Positions 6,218 through 12,304 of a stretch of 12,470 nucleotides of DNA are shown here, piece after piece. How positions within the stretch are numbered: the first letter of the stretch is position 1; the number at the start of each line of letters is the position of its first letter. The stretch comes from Lentisphaeria bacterium (GTDB lineage Bacteria; Verrucomicrobiota; Lentisphaeria; Victivallales; JAUVCU01), in contig JAUVCU010000017.1 in the NCBI GenBank assembly GCA_030590715.1, positions 1-12,470 of the forward strand, given 5' to 3'. Below the pieces are notes generated by a model. That model saw nothing but the letters and a program-made list of their open reading frames with translations. It ran no database searches and was not told where the DNA came from. Position numbers and translations under genes: made by a program.

Positions 6218-7828
6218 ATGAATAAATCAATTGATAAGAGATGTAAGTGGAGCGGAAAGACGTGTGATGGAACACATTTGTTTCAGCTTGATGCACTGTT
6301 TAGAGTTGCGAAAGTTATGGCTACCTGTTCCGGCCAAAAAGAGATGCTTCAGAAAACTCTTGATGTACTGGAAGATTGTCTCGAGATGTTTCACGGCATT
6401 ATTATGCTTACGGCTACAAATAATCAGGAATTGATTATTGAAACATTTAAACACGAACATTCGATAAGCAGAAATGATATGCGTTATCAGGTGGGTGAGG
6501 GGATTAGTGGAAAGGTTCTTGAACAAGGTGTCGCTGAAATTATTGAAGATGTTTCAAAAGATACGAGACTTCAAAATCGTATTATCCAACGAAAACTGGG
6601 AAGTTCGGAGCAAACCAGTTTTATTTGTGTTCCAATCATTCTCGGGAATGAAACGGTCGGAACGCTTTCTGTAGACCTGTATTTTAAATCCTGCGAGCAA
6701 CTCAGTGAATCCTTGCGGGTATTGAGTATTGTCGCGAGTATTGTCGCAAATGACATTCACAACAGACGGATTGCTCGCCTCGACCGCGAAAACCTTCTTG
6801 CGGAAAACCGCCAGCTTAAAGAGACGTTGACTAATCAGTTTACGCCGGAAAACATGATCGGTAATTCTGCAGAAATGAGGAGTGTGTATACGCGTATTCA
6901 GCAGGTGGCAAATGTTCAGACCACGGTACTTATTCGAGGAGAATCGGGTACCGGTAAAGAGCTCGTGGCATCGGCTATTCACTACAATAGTGATCGTGCT
7001 GATCAGCCATTTATTAAAGTTAATTGTGCTGCATTGAGTGAAAGCCTTTTAGAAAGTGAGCTTTTCGGTCATGAAAAAGGCGCGTTTACCGGAGCTTTGA
7101 ATAAACGTATCGGACGTCTGGAAGAAGCTGATGGTGGAACGCTTTTTCTTGATGAGATCGGTGACTTTTCCCCCGCAGTTCAGGTTAAGCTTTTGAGAAT
7201 TATTCAGGAAAAAACATTTGAGCGAATTGGTTCAAATAAAACTCAAAAAGTAAACGTTCGCATTATCACCGCAACTAATGTTGACCTTGAAGAAGCGGTC
7301 AAAGAAGGGAAGTTCCGACAGGACCTTTATTATCGTATAAATGTATTCCCGATTGCTTTACCGTCTCTGAGAAAACGTCGTAATGATATCCTTGTACTTT
7401 CAAATTTCTTTGTCCAGAAGTATGCGAAGGAGATGAACAAGGAGATAAAGCGCGTGAGTACTTCGGCAATAAATATGTTGGTCGCATATCACTGGCCAGG
7501 AAATGTGCGTGAGCTCGAAAACAGCATGGAATACGCAGTGCTTGTCTGTCAGGAAGGGGTTATTCACGGACGATATCTTCCTCCGACTCTTCAAGTTCCC
7601 GATGGAGATGAAATCACCAATGTCGGTACACTAAAAGCGCGCGTTGAAGTGCTCGAAAAAGATATGATTATGGAGGCTCTGAAAAGGTGTACTGGTAATA
7701 TTAGTGCGGCATCCCGTGAACTTGGAATTACGAGTCGTATGGTTCGCTACAAAATTGAGCGTTATAAGATCGATTACCAGAATATTTTCGGCCGCCGTCG
7801 AATGAAGAGAAAGGTTAAGTACGATTAA
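6218..7828 (+). CDS. nifA: NifA, sigma-54-dependent activator of nif genes
   Basis: This cytoplasmic transcription activator remodels sigma-54 RNA polymerase by ATP hydrolysis. It has an N-terminal GAF domain (about 25-180, with VGEGISGKV and FICVPI). The AAA+ domain carries Walker A GESGTGKE (241-248), the sigma-54 loop GAFTGA (288-293), Walker B GGTLFLDE (306-313), FRQDLYYRINVF (366-377) and WPGNVREL (426-433). A Fis-type helix-turn-helix follows (GNISAASRELGITSRMVRYKI, from residue 493). The 536 aa are normal for NifA. The linker between AAA+ and the helix-turn-helix (455-475) has no cysteine, unlike the redox-sensitive alphaproteobacterial NifA type. An extra basic tail follows the helix-turn-helix. 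No nifL is adjacent. It starts from ATG 6218, with AGCAGGA and GGAG just upstream. The call as NifA rather than another activator rests on the GAF-AAA-HTH layout plus the nif neighbourhood. Confidence 0.93.
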   Translation: MNKSIDKRCKWSGKTCDGTHLFQLDALFRVAKVMATCSGQKEMLQKTLDVLEDCLEMFHGIIMLTATNNQELIIETFKHEHSISRNDMRYQVGEGISGKVLEQGVAEIIEDVSKDTRLQNRIIQRKLGSSEQTSFICVPIILGNETVGTLSVDLYFKSCEQLSESLRVLSIVASIVANDIHNRRIARLDRENLLAENRQLKETLTNQFTPENMIGNSAEMRSVYTRIQQVANVQTTVLIRGESGTGKELVASAIHYNSDRADQPFIKVNCAALSESLLESELFGHEKGAFTGALNKRIGRLEEADGGTLFLDEIGDFSPAVQVKLLRIIQEKTFERIGSNKTQKVNVRIITATNVDLEEAVKEGKFRQDLYYRINVFPIALPSLRKRRNDILVLSNFFVQKYAKEMNKEIKRVSTSAINMLVAYHWPGNVRELENSMEYAVLVCQEGVIHGRYLPPTLQVPDGDEITNVGTLKARVEVLEKDMIMEALKRCTGNISAASRELGITSRMVRYKIERYKIDYQNIFGRRRMKRKVKYD

Positions 7829-8289
7829 TGAATAATAAAGATGTTATTTACAGACCGGCAATGACAAAAGATATTCCAACGATGGTTTCATTGCTCAATG
7901 AGCTATTTTCTATTGAAAAGGACTTTATTGCCGATGATGAAAAACAAGCGAAAGGGTTGGGGATGCTTTTGGAGAGTCCTTGCTCTGCCGCAATTATTGT
8001 CGCTGAAATTAATGGAGCGGTAGTAGGGATGTGTTCTGCTCAGCTTTTGGTCTCTACCGCACTTGGTGCACAATCAGCTCTGATCGAAGATGTTGTTGTC
8101 ACTGAAAAGTTTCATCGAAAAGGGATCGGCTCAAAGCTTCTTGCTGAAGTGTTGCAGTGGTGTGCTGAAAAAGGTGCATGCCGTGCTCAGTTACTAGCCG
8201 ATAAAACGAATCAGACCGCTCTCGATTTTTACAATGGGGAACAGTGGGGTTCTACCCGAATGATTTGTCTCAAAAAAATGATTCGTTAG
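7828..8289 (+). CDS. GNAT-family N-acetyltransferase coupled to nifA
   Basis: The protein has the GNAT fold, which transfers an acetyl group from acetyl-CoA to an amine. The key segment is IEDVVVTEKFHRKGIGSKLL (86-105): beta-4 followed by the R-x-x-G-x-G/S pyrophosphate-binding loop RKGIGS. TALDFYNGEQW (130-140) matches the C-terminal N-x-x-A-x-x-F-Y motif. Length 153 aa is typical. Its ATG overlaps the nifA TAA by one base (TAATG), so it is translationally coupled to nifA and must share its sigma-54 promoter. The substrate is unknown. Coupling to the regulator raises the possibility that it modifies a nif protein or a small molecule during fixation, which is inference only. Confidence 0.9.
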   Translation: MNNKDVIYRPAMTKDIPTMVSLLNELFSIEKDFIADDEKQAKGLGMLLESPCSAAIIVAEINGAVVGMCSAQLLVSTALGAQSALIEDVVVTEKFHRKGIGSKLLAEVLQWCAEKGACRAQLLADKTNQTALDFYNGEQWGSTRMICLKKMIR

Positions 8290-8300
8290 TATTCGTTAGT
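8281..8300 (+). repeat. Perfect 10-bp tandem duplication across the GNAT stop codon
   Basis: ATTCGTTAGT occurs twice in direct contact (8281-8290 and 8291-8300). The first copy encodes the last Ile-Arg-stop of the GNAT gene and the second is untranslated. It looks like a replication-slippage duplication. Confidence 0.9.
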
Positions 8301-8317
8301 GCCTAATAAAACGGGAA

Positions 8318-8374
8318 AAACTGCATTTTCCATGGAAGTTTATTGACGGATAAGAGTAATGAAAAATGCAGTTT
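8318..8374. terminator. Inverted repeat between convergent genes, likely bidirectional terminator
   Basis: AAACTGCATTTT (8318-8329) is repeated inverted as AAAATGCAGTTT (8363-8374), a perfect 12-bp stem around a loop of about 33 bases. It lies between the converging GNAT and nifV ends, 8 bases past the nifV stop. Read on the minus strand, the stem runs into a short T-run, as expected for a terminator of the nifB-nifV unit. The long loop is unusual for an intrinsic terminator. Confidence 0.5.
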
Positions 8375-8382
8375 ATGCAACG

Positions 8383-9519
8383 TTAGTTGAGGACAAGTTT
8401 CTTTAGATATATTCCGAGAAGTTCATCTTCGTTCAGCGCTCGTTTTTTTGTCTGAGCTTTTGTTTTTACTTCGTTGGTCATTGTCTCAATTTGTTCATTT
8501 TTGAGCTTAATACCGAAGTTGTTGTAAAAATTGCTAATTGAGCTTTTGCCAGAATGTTTACCAATGACAAAGTTCGTTTCCTTTTTCCCAATAGTAGCAG
8601 CTTCAAACGGCTGGTAACTATTTCTGTCTTTAAGAAGACATCGGGTATGAATCCCCGTCTCGTGAGTCAGAGCCATTTCTCCCGTTATTGGTTTTGATGC
8701 TGGGAGCGCCCTTTTTGACGCCCGTTCCACAAATTTTGAAAGTTCATTTATTTTTGAAACATTAAAGCTCGTTTTTTGCTTAAGAGAACATTCAAGAGCC
8801 ATGATAACTTCTTCGAGAGGAGCATTTCCGGCGCGTTCACCAATACCATTTACCGTTCCGCTTATAAATTCAGCTCCCGCCTCAATTGCACAGAGGGTAT
8901 TTGCTGTGGCCATTCCCAAATCATTGTGCGCATGAAATTCAATGGCCATCTCTCTGGCGTGATCACAGGCTAAAGAGATCAAGTTATATGTTTGAAATGG
9001 ATTCACAATACCGAGTGTGTCGGCAATGCGAAGGCGATAACAATTCAGCGATGATGCTATATCAACAAATTCTTTAAGAAAACATTCGTTTGCTCTCGTT
9101 GCGTCCTGAGCTCCAATTGATACCCGCTCAAAAAGTCCTTGAGCGTAAAGTACCATTTCCTGCATTGTGTTGAGAACCCAATTGCGGGATTTATTCATTG
9201 TTTTAAGGTGAATGTCGGATACAGGAAACGAGATATTAACACTGTCGGTACCAGTTGCGACGGCACTGTCTATATCTCTTTTCAAGGCGCGGCACCAGCA
9301 CGAACTATCAAATGAAAATCCTGCAGAAACAATGGCACTAATATCGCGCATTTCGCGCGGCCCCATTCCCGGAGTTCCAACTTCTAATTCGTGAACTCCG
9401 AGTTCATCCAGAAGTTCCGCTATTTTAAGTTTTTCTTTAAGATTAAATACGACGCCCGGAGCCTGTTCTCCATCTCTGAGCGTTGTATCTACAAATTTTA
9501 CAAAACTATTATTAATCAT
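8383..9519 (-). CDS. nifV: NifV, homocitrate synthase
   Basis: NifV condenses acetyl-CoA with 2-oxoglutarate to homocitrate, the organic ligand of the FeMo-cofactor. The DRE-TIM catalytic domain starts with FVDTTLRDGEQAPG (9-22), where the Arg-Asp and Glu are catalytic. It has the metal ligands HAHND (196-200) and the conserved NGIGERAGNAPLEEV (224-238). The C-terminal part has GEMALTHETGIHT (280-292) and IGKHSGKSS (319-327), typical of the NifV/LeuA-like subgroup. Length 378 aa matches NifV. The family also contains lysine-pathway homocitrate synthase and isopropylmalate synthase, but the position behind nifB and ferredoxin favours NifV. The ribosome site is weak. It lies 61 bases after the ferredoxin gene with no sigma-54 promoter in the gap, so read-through from the nifB promoter is likely. 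Confidence 0.93.
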   Translation of the reverse strand: MINNSFVKFVDTTLRDGEQAPGVVFNLKEKLKIAELLDELGVHELEVGTPGMGPREMRDISAIVSAGFSFDSSCWCRALKRDIDSAVATGTDSVNISFPVSDIHLKTMNKSRNWVLNTMQEMVLYAQGLFERVSIGAQDATRANECFLKEFVDIASSLNCYRLRIADTLGIVNPFQTYNLISLACDHAREMAIEFHAHNDLGMATANTLCAIEAGAEFISGTVNGIGERAGNAPLEEVIMALECSLKQKTSFNVSKINELSKFVERASKRALPASKPITGEMALTHETGIHTRCLLKDRNSYQPFEAATIGKKETNFVIGKHSGKSSISNFYNNFGIKLKNEQIETMTNEVKTKAQTKKRALNEDELLGIYLKKLVLN

Positions 9520-9580
9520 AAGTGAATCTCTGTATTGCTGTTCATCTTTGATTGTTATCGCATGTGAAAAGTATGCCTTA

Positions 9581-9883
9581 TTAACTAATAAGGTAATCTT
9601 CTACAACTCCACCCTCTTCAAGTGCATCTAGTATTTCATCGATCCGTTCTTCCGTAACTCCACCGTACCAGAGGTTTTGAGGATAAATCACCATCGCTGT
9701 TCCACGGTCACAAACCTTCAGGCAACCCGTTGCGGAAACCATCCCATCCATATCTCTATCCAATAGCTCTTCTTCAATATATTGAAGAAGATCTGCTGCA
9801 CCTTGTTTATTACATATCCCTTGTGGCTCACCACTTACTCTAAATGAGTTACATACAAAAATATGAAATTCCGGCTTATTCAT
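9581..9883 (-). CDS. Thioredoxin-like [2Fe-2S] ferredoxin (Shethna FeS I type)
   Basis: This is a small 100-aa electron carrier of the thioredoxin-fold [2Fe-2S] ferredoxin family, a frequent nif-cluster companion. It begins KPEFHIFVCNSFRVSGEPQG, and the four cluster cysteines are Cys11, Cys24, Cys54 and Cys58 (GCLKVC). MVIYPQNLWYGGVTEERIDEI (from residue 64) is the conserved C-terminal part. It differs from plant-type and bacterial 2[4Fe-4S] ferredoxins. Its exact partner (nitrogenase protection, electron transfer or cofactor synthesis) is not shown by the sequence. AAGGAG lies 8 bases before its ATG, and the gene overlaps the preceding nifX-like gene by 8 bases. Confidence 0.92.
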   Translation of the reverse strand: MNKPEFHIFVCNSFRVSGEPQGICNKQGAADLLQYIEEELLDRDMDGMVSATGCLKVCDRGTAMVIYPQNLWYGGVTEERIDEILDALEEGGVVEDYLIS

Positions 9884-10214
9884 TATTCTTATCTCCTTTA
9901 TTGCTGATTTTTTGAAATACTTGTTTTAATGTTTGGCCCGTGAGCCTGACCTCTATTTGTTTTGAAAAAAGAATTTTTGCTTCATCATTGTTGATGGTGA
10001 AGCAGTAGAGCACATCACAATCTTTAACGGCATCCAGCGGTGTTTGATAGATGCATAATGAAGGGTCTATATTCTCTTTTTCTGATGATATGATTAGCCT
10101 TGTTCCTTTGAAGTCGACATTTCCATCCGAAACTTCGTAGATATAAAGCTTGTGAGACATATCCAGTTGCTGATCGACCTTCTCTCCTGTGGTTGAGCAT
10201 ATCGCTACATACAT
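9876..10214 (-). CDS. NifX-like cofactor-binding domain protein
   Basis: This 112-aa protein has the dinitrogenase Fe-Mo-cofactor domain. MYVAICSTTGEKVDQQLDMSHKLYIYEV forms the first half in the order seen in NifX. DCDVLYCFTINNDEAKILFSKQIEV (65-89) and TGQTLKQVFQKI (92-103) form the second half. The usual HFG motif after the first strand is replaced by QLD, so the standard His ligand is absent, and metal or cofactor binding may be altered. GAGGAG lies 5-6 bases before ATG 10212-10214. The gene starts 18 bases after nifB and overlaps the ferredoxin gene, so the three are one unit. Likely role: holding NifB-co or FeMo-co intermediates as they leave NifB. Too short and divergent to be called NifX itself. 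Confidence 0.8.
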   Translation of the reverse strand: MYVAICSTTGEKVDQQLDMSHKLYIYEVSDGNVDFKGTRLIISSEKENIDPSLCIYQTPLDAVKDCDVLYCFTINNDEAKILFSKQIEVRLTGQTLKQVFQKISNKGDKNNE

Positions 10215-10232
10215 ACTATTCTCCTCTGTATT

Positions 10233-11492
10233 TTAGCCACACCCCAATCCATTTCCGGAGCATGCCGATCCGCACTTGAACATATCGCGTTTTTTAACTG
10301 TTTTGAGCTCAGTGCCTTTGTAGATATGGTTGAGCCCTTCATTGATTAATCCGCTCATTTCGATTACATTAAGCTCGCTGTTCTTGAGTACTTTGAGTGG
10401 GCTCGGTCCGACTCCGCTCACTAAAAGAGCATTACAGTCCGAAAGAGAGTCTGCAAGGTCTTTCCAGCGGGTATCTCCTCCGCCCGGCTTTGGTGCTTTC
10501 CTTTTTTCGTGGAGCTTGTATTTATCATCAATCTCTTTGAAAATGTGAATCTCGTCAGCATCTCCCAGGTGAAGATTTACAAGCAATCCTTCGTGTGTTG
10601 CAACCGCTACATAAGGACGATCTTTATCGTCAGATGGTTTCGGGAAAGCAATCGTTTGAAGTTTTTCCATACACATATCGTTATCTTTTCCAAGAAGTCC
10701 AACAGCGTCAGCTCGACATCTTTTGCAGTGAGTCATTTGCGGTATGTAATCTTTTGATCCTTCCCTGACAGCTTCAATCATCTCTTTTGGTGGCTTATCC
10801 TTGTCGGCAAAAAGAGTTTCTTCCGTTGGGATAAGTGGGATACAGTTAAAAATATCTGCACCTAACTCAGATACTTTTTTGGCTACTTCCGGAATGTGAT
10901 GGTCGTTTACTCCGGGAATGATTATTGAATTAACTTTTACAATAATATTCTTCTCTTTGAGTTTTGTTATACATCTCAGTTGCTCGTCAAGGATTGCCTG
11001 AGCGCCGGCTTCTTTGTGGAGAACACGTTTCTTGTATCGAACCCACGAGTAAATTTTGGCTGTAATTGCCGGATCAATTGCATTTATTGTCAGCGTTACA
11101 TGTGAAACTCCAACTTCTGCAAGTTCATCAATGTAATCGTAAAGGTTCAGTCCGTTCGTAGATAAGCAGAAAATCATATCCGGGAATTTTTCATTAATGA
11201 GTCTGATAGATTCCATAGTCTCTTCCGCATTCGCGAAAGGATCTCCAGGACCGGCAATTCCAACTACGGTTATGCGCGGCTCTATTTTCTTCACTTCCTC
11301 AACATAAGCAAGTGCTTTCTTAGGTGTGAGCAGAGCGCTCGTAACTCCGGGGCGACTTTCGTTAACGCAGTCATACTTTCGGTTGCAGTAGTTGCATTGA
11401 ATATTGCACTTCGGAGCTACCGGCAAGTGTACTCGTCCGTATTTTCCTTTTGCTTCGATATTGAAGCAGGGGTGTTTGCTTGTGTCCTTCAT
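10233..11492 (-). CDS. nifB: NifB, FeMo-cofactor precursor synthase (radical SAM) with NifX-like C-terminal domain
   Basis: NifB fuses [4Fe-4S] units with an SAM-derived carbide to make NifB-co (L-cluster), the committed step of cofactor synthesis. The radical-SAM motif is CNIQCNYC (Cys29, Cys33, Cys36), followed by NRKYDCVNESRPGV, a NifB signature. AGPGDPFAN and LSTNGLNL follow in the barrel. HCKRCRADAVGLLG is the NifB-specific Cys segment. From about residue 295 (YVAVATHEGLLVNLHLGDADEIHIF) a NifX-like domain is fused, and the tail is Cys-rich (KCGSACSGNGLGCG; Cys407, Cys411, Cys418). The 419 aa are normal for the fused form. GAGGAG lies 7 bases before the ATG, and a sigma-54 promoter lies about 55 bases upstream. 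It is the first gene of a minus-strand unit with nifX-like, ferredoxin and nifV. Confidence 0.97.
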   Translation of the reverse strand: MKDTSKHPCFNIEAKGKYGRVHLPVAPKCNIQCNYCNRKYDCVNESRPGVTSALLTPKKALAYVEEVKKIEPRITVVGIAGPGDPFANAEETMESIRLINEKFPDMIFCLSTNGLNLYDYIDELAEVGVSHVTLTINAIDPAITAKIYSWVRYKKRVLHKEAGAQAILDEQLRCITKLKEKNIIVKVNSIIIPGVNDHHIPEVAKKVSELGADIFNCIPLIPTEETLFADKDKPPKEMIEAVREGSKDYIPQMTHCKRCRADAVGLLGKDNDMCMEKLQTIAFPKPSDDKDRPYVAVATHEGLLVNLHLGDADEIHIFKEIDDKYKLHEKRKAPKPGGGDTRWKDLADSLSDCNALLVSGVGPSPLKVLKNSELNVIEMSGLINEGLNHIYKGTELKTVKKRDMFKCGSACSGNGLGCG

Positions 11493-11544
11493 AAATCACT
11501 CCTCGTCATTGATGGGTATTAGTTGTTTGACGATGAGTTATAAA

Positions 11545-11560
11545 AGCACTACACATGCCA
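11545..11560 (-). promoter_or_regulatory. Sigma-54 (-24/-12) promoter for nifB
   Basis: On the minus strand the bases read TGGCATGTGTAGTGCT. GG and GC sit at the obligatory spacing. The deviations are T at the sixth base and GTGC for TTGC. Initiation is predicted near 11534, giving a leader of about 40 bases before the nifB ATG at 11492. It matches the nifA promoter at 14 of 16 positions. No exact TGT-N10-ACA enhancer was found between 11600 and 11780. Confidence 0.82.
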
Positions 11561-11865
11561 GTTTTATGAGGGAGTTCCCTTTTGGCTTCGTATCGAGCCT
11601 ATTTCCTGCTTAAAATTCTTGCCGTAATTTTTTAACGAAGGAAATAAACGACTATTTGTCTGAGGGCGGTATTTGATTTTTAATGGTGTAAATACTGTAA
11701 AACAATCCATTGTTGTTAGTTGTAACTTTCTAATAAGTAAAGTGATGGGTGTGTTTTTGTGGGAATTGTTAAATAAATGTCAAAGGTGAAATAAATTTCA
11801 TATTAGTAAGGAGCTGTTTTTTAGATTAAATTAACGATCAGTTAAAAGGCTTACGAAAGCACTGC
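11561..11865. other. Non-coding stretch upstream of nifB, nothing recognised
   Basis: About 300 AT-rich bases with no frame that has a start and ribosome site. No RNA gene is evident. I searched for TGT-N10-ACA dyads, and the nearest miss is TGT (11687-11689) to ACA (11702-11704) with 12 bases between. ACAA-TCCA-TTGT at 11702-11713 is a small dyad of unknown meaning. Confidence 0.5.
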
Positions 11866-12054
11866 CTACACGGCCTTTAAAATAAGTAGAGCAGTAATAG
11901 AATAGCCTTCAATAGGATTGTATTGATGTAGCATTGTGAAGAATGAATGTGTCTCTTGATAATTATCGACTTTGTAATAGAGTTTTTTATCGTCGCTGAT
12001 ATAGGTGATTTTGTGATGACGAAAACGGTACCGTCTGGTACCATTTAAAGACTT
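11866..12054 (-). pseudogene. Possible decayed 3' end of a gene (62-codon open frame without a start)
   Basis: The minus frame between a TAA at 12055-12057 and a TAG at 11866-11868 encodes 62 residues, including NGTRRYRFRHHKITYIS, then DDKKLYYKVDNYQETHSFF and IEGYSITALLILKAV. The composition looks like real protein, with balanced charged and aromatic residues, but there is no usable start codon or ribosome site. Just upstream, the neighbouring minus frame also reads KSL at the same place (KWYFCGTKSL then stop), as if a frameshift separated two parts. I recognise no family. Chance is a serious alternative in AT-rich DNA. Confidence 0.25.
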
Positions 12055-12073
12055 TTAGTACCACAAAAGTACC
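12028..12073 (+). promoter_or_regulatory. Array of four GTACC motifs at helical spacing
   Basis: GTACC occurs at 12028-12032, 12038-12042, 12058-12062 and 12069-12073, with start-to-start distances of 10, 20 and 11 bases. All four therefore lie on about the same face of the helix. Three continue as GTACCA, and the second is the palindrome TGGTACCA. The last copy directly abuts a sigma-70-like -35 element. This is the layout of an operator or activator array. The protein that would bind it is unknown. Confidence 0.4.
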
Positions 12074-12077
12074 ATTT

Positions 12078-12106
12078 TTGACAATTCGTTTTTATTGGGT
12101 TATAAA
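12078..12106 (+). promoter_or_regulatory. Sigma-70-type promoter P1
   Basis: TTGACA (12078-12083), a perfect -35, is followed at the ideal 17 bases by TATAAA (12101-12106), a -10 differing from consensus in one base. Transcription would start near 12113, running towards the insertion sequence. It is preceded immediately by the GTACC array. Confidence 0.5.
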
Positions 12107-12123
12107 GGCTAAATTAGACATTT

Positions 12124-12152
12124 TTGACCTAAAATAGAAAGAGTTATATAAC
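12124..12152 (+). promoter_or_regulatory. Sigma-70-type promoter P2, repeat of P1
   Basis: TTGACC (12124-12129) and TATAAC (12147-12152) are again separated by 17 bases. The -35 regions of P1 and P2 share the exact 10-mer CATTTTTGAC (12073-12082 and 12119-12128), so the two promoters look like a duplication 46 bases apart. It is the weaker of the two by consensus. Confidence 0.35.
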
Positions 12153-12177
12153 TTTTGAGCTTAAAAGGTAAGTGTGC

Positions 12178-12200
12178 ATGGTGGCCTTCGCGCCCACCAT
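12178..12200 (+). terminator. Hairpin downstream of the tandem promoters
   Basis: ATGGTGG (12178-12184) and CCACCAT (12194-12200) form a perfect 7-bp GC-rich stem around a 9-base loop containing CCTTCGCGC. Only TTT then an AT-rich stretch follows. It could terminate a short transcript of about 90 bases from P1, or be a structured part of a leader. Confidence 0.35.
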
Positions 12201-12247
12201 TTGAAATTTATATAAAATTTAGCTCTCTCTTGACCAAGTTGACGTTC

Positions 12248-12304
12248 TCATTCTCCTCTCAATGCTTTTTCTATTTCAATGATCGCTGAATTCTTTTCAT
12301 CTAG
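12248..12304 (-). pseudogene. Possible gene tail cut off by the insertion sequence
   Basis: On the minus strand a frame reads LDEKNSAIIEIEKALRGE and stops with TGA (12248-12250). The frame runs straight into the proposed IS end at about 12304, where host sequence would stop. Eighteen codons are too few for a family assignment. It fits an interrupted gene whose body lies beyond the IS, outside the window. Confidence 0.25.

Noticed and set aside
6554..6982. 142-codon minus-strand frame opposite nifA
   Set aside because: It is a shadow of the conserved GAF/AAA+ coding sequence, with no ribosome site or recognisable domain.
9332..9347. Plus-strand TGGCACTAATATCGCG resembling a sigma-54 promoter
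   Set aside because: The spacing of GG and GC is right, but it lies inside nifV in antisense, points at no plus-strand gene, and its -12 part (TCGC) is poor.
11404..11613. 69-codon plus-strand frame over the nifB start and promoter
   Set aside because: It overlaps the conserved nifB N-terminus and the sigma-54 promoter, has no family resemblance, and its translation looks random.
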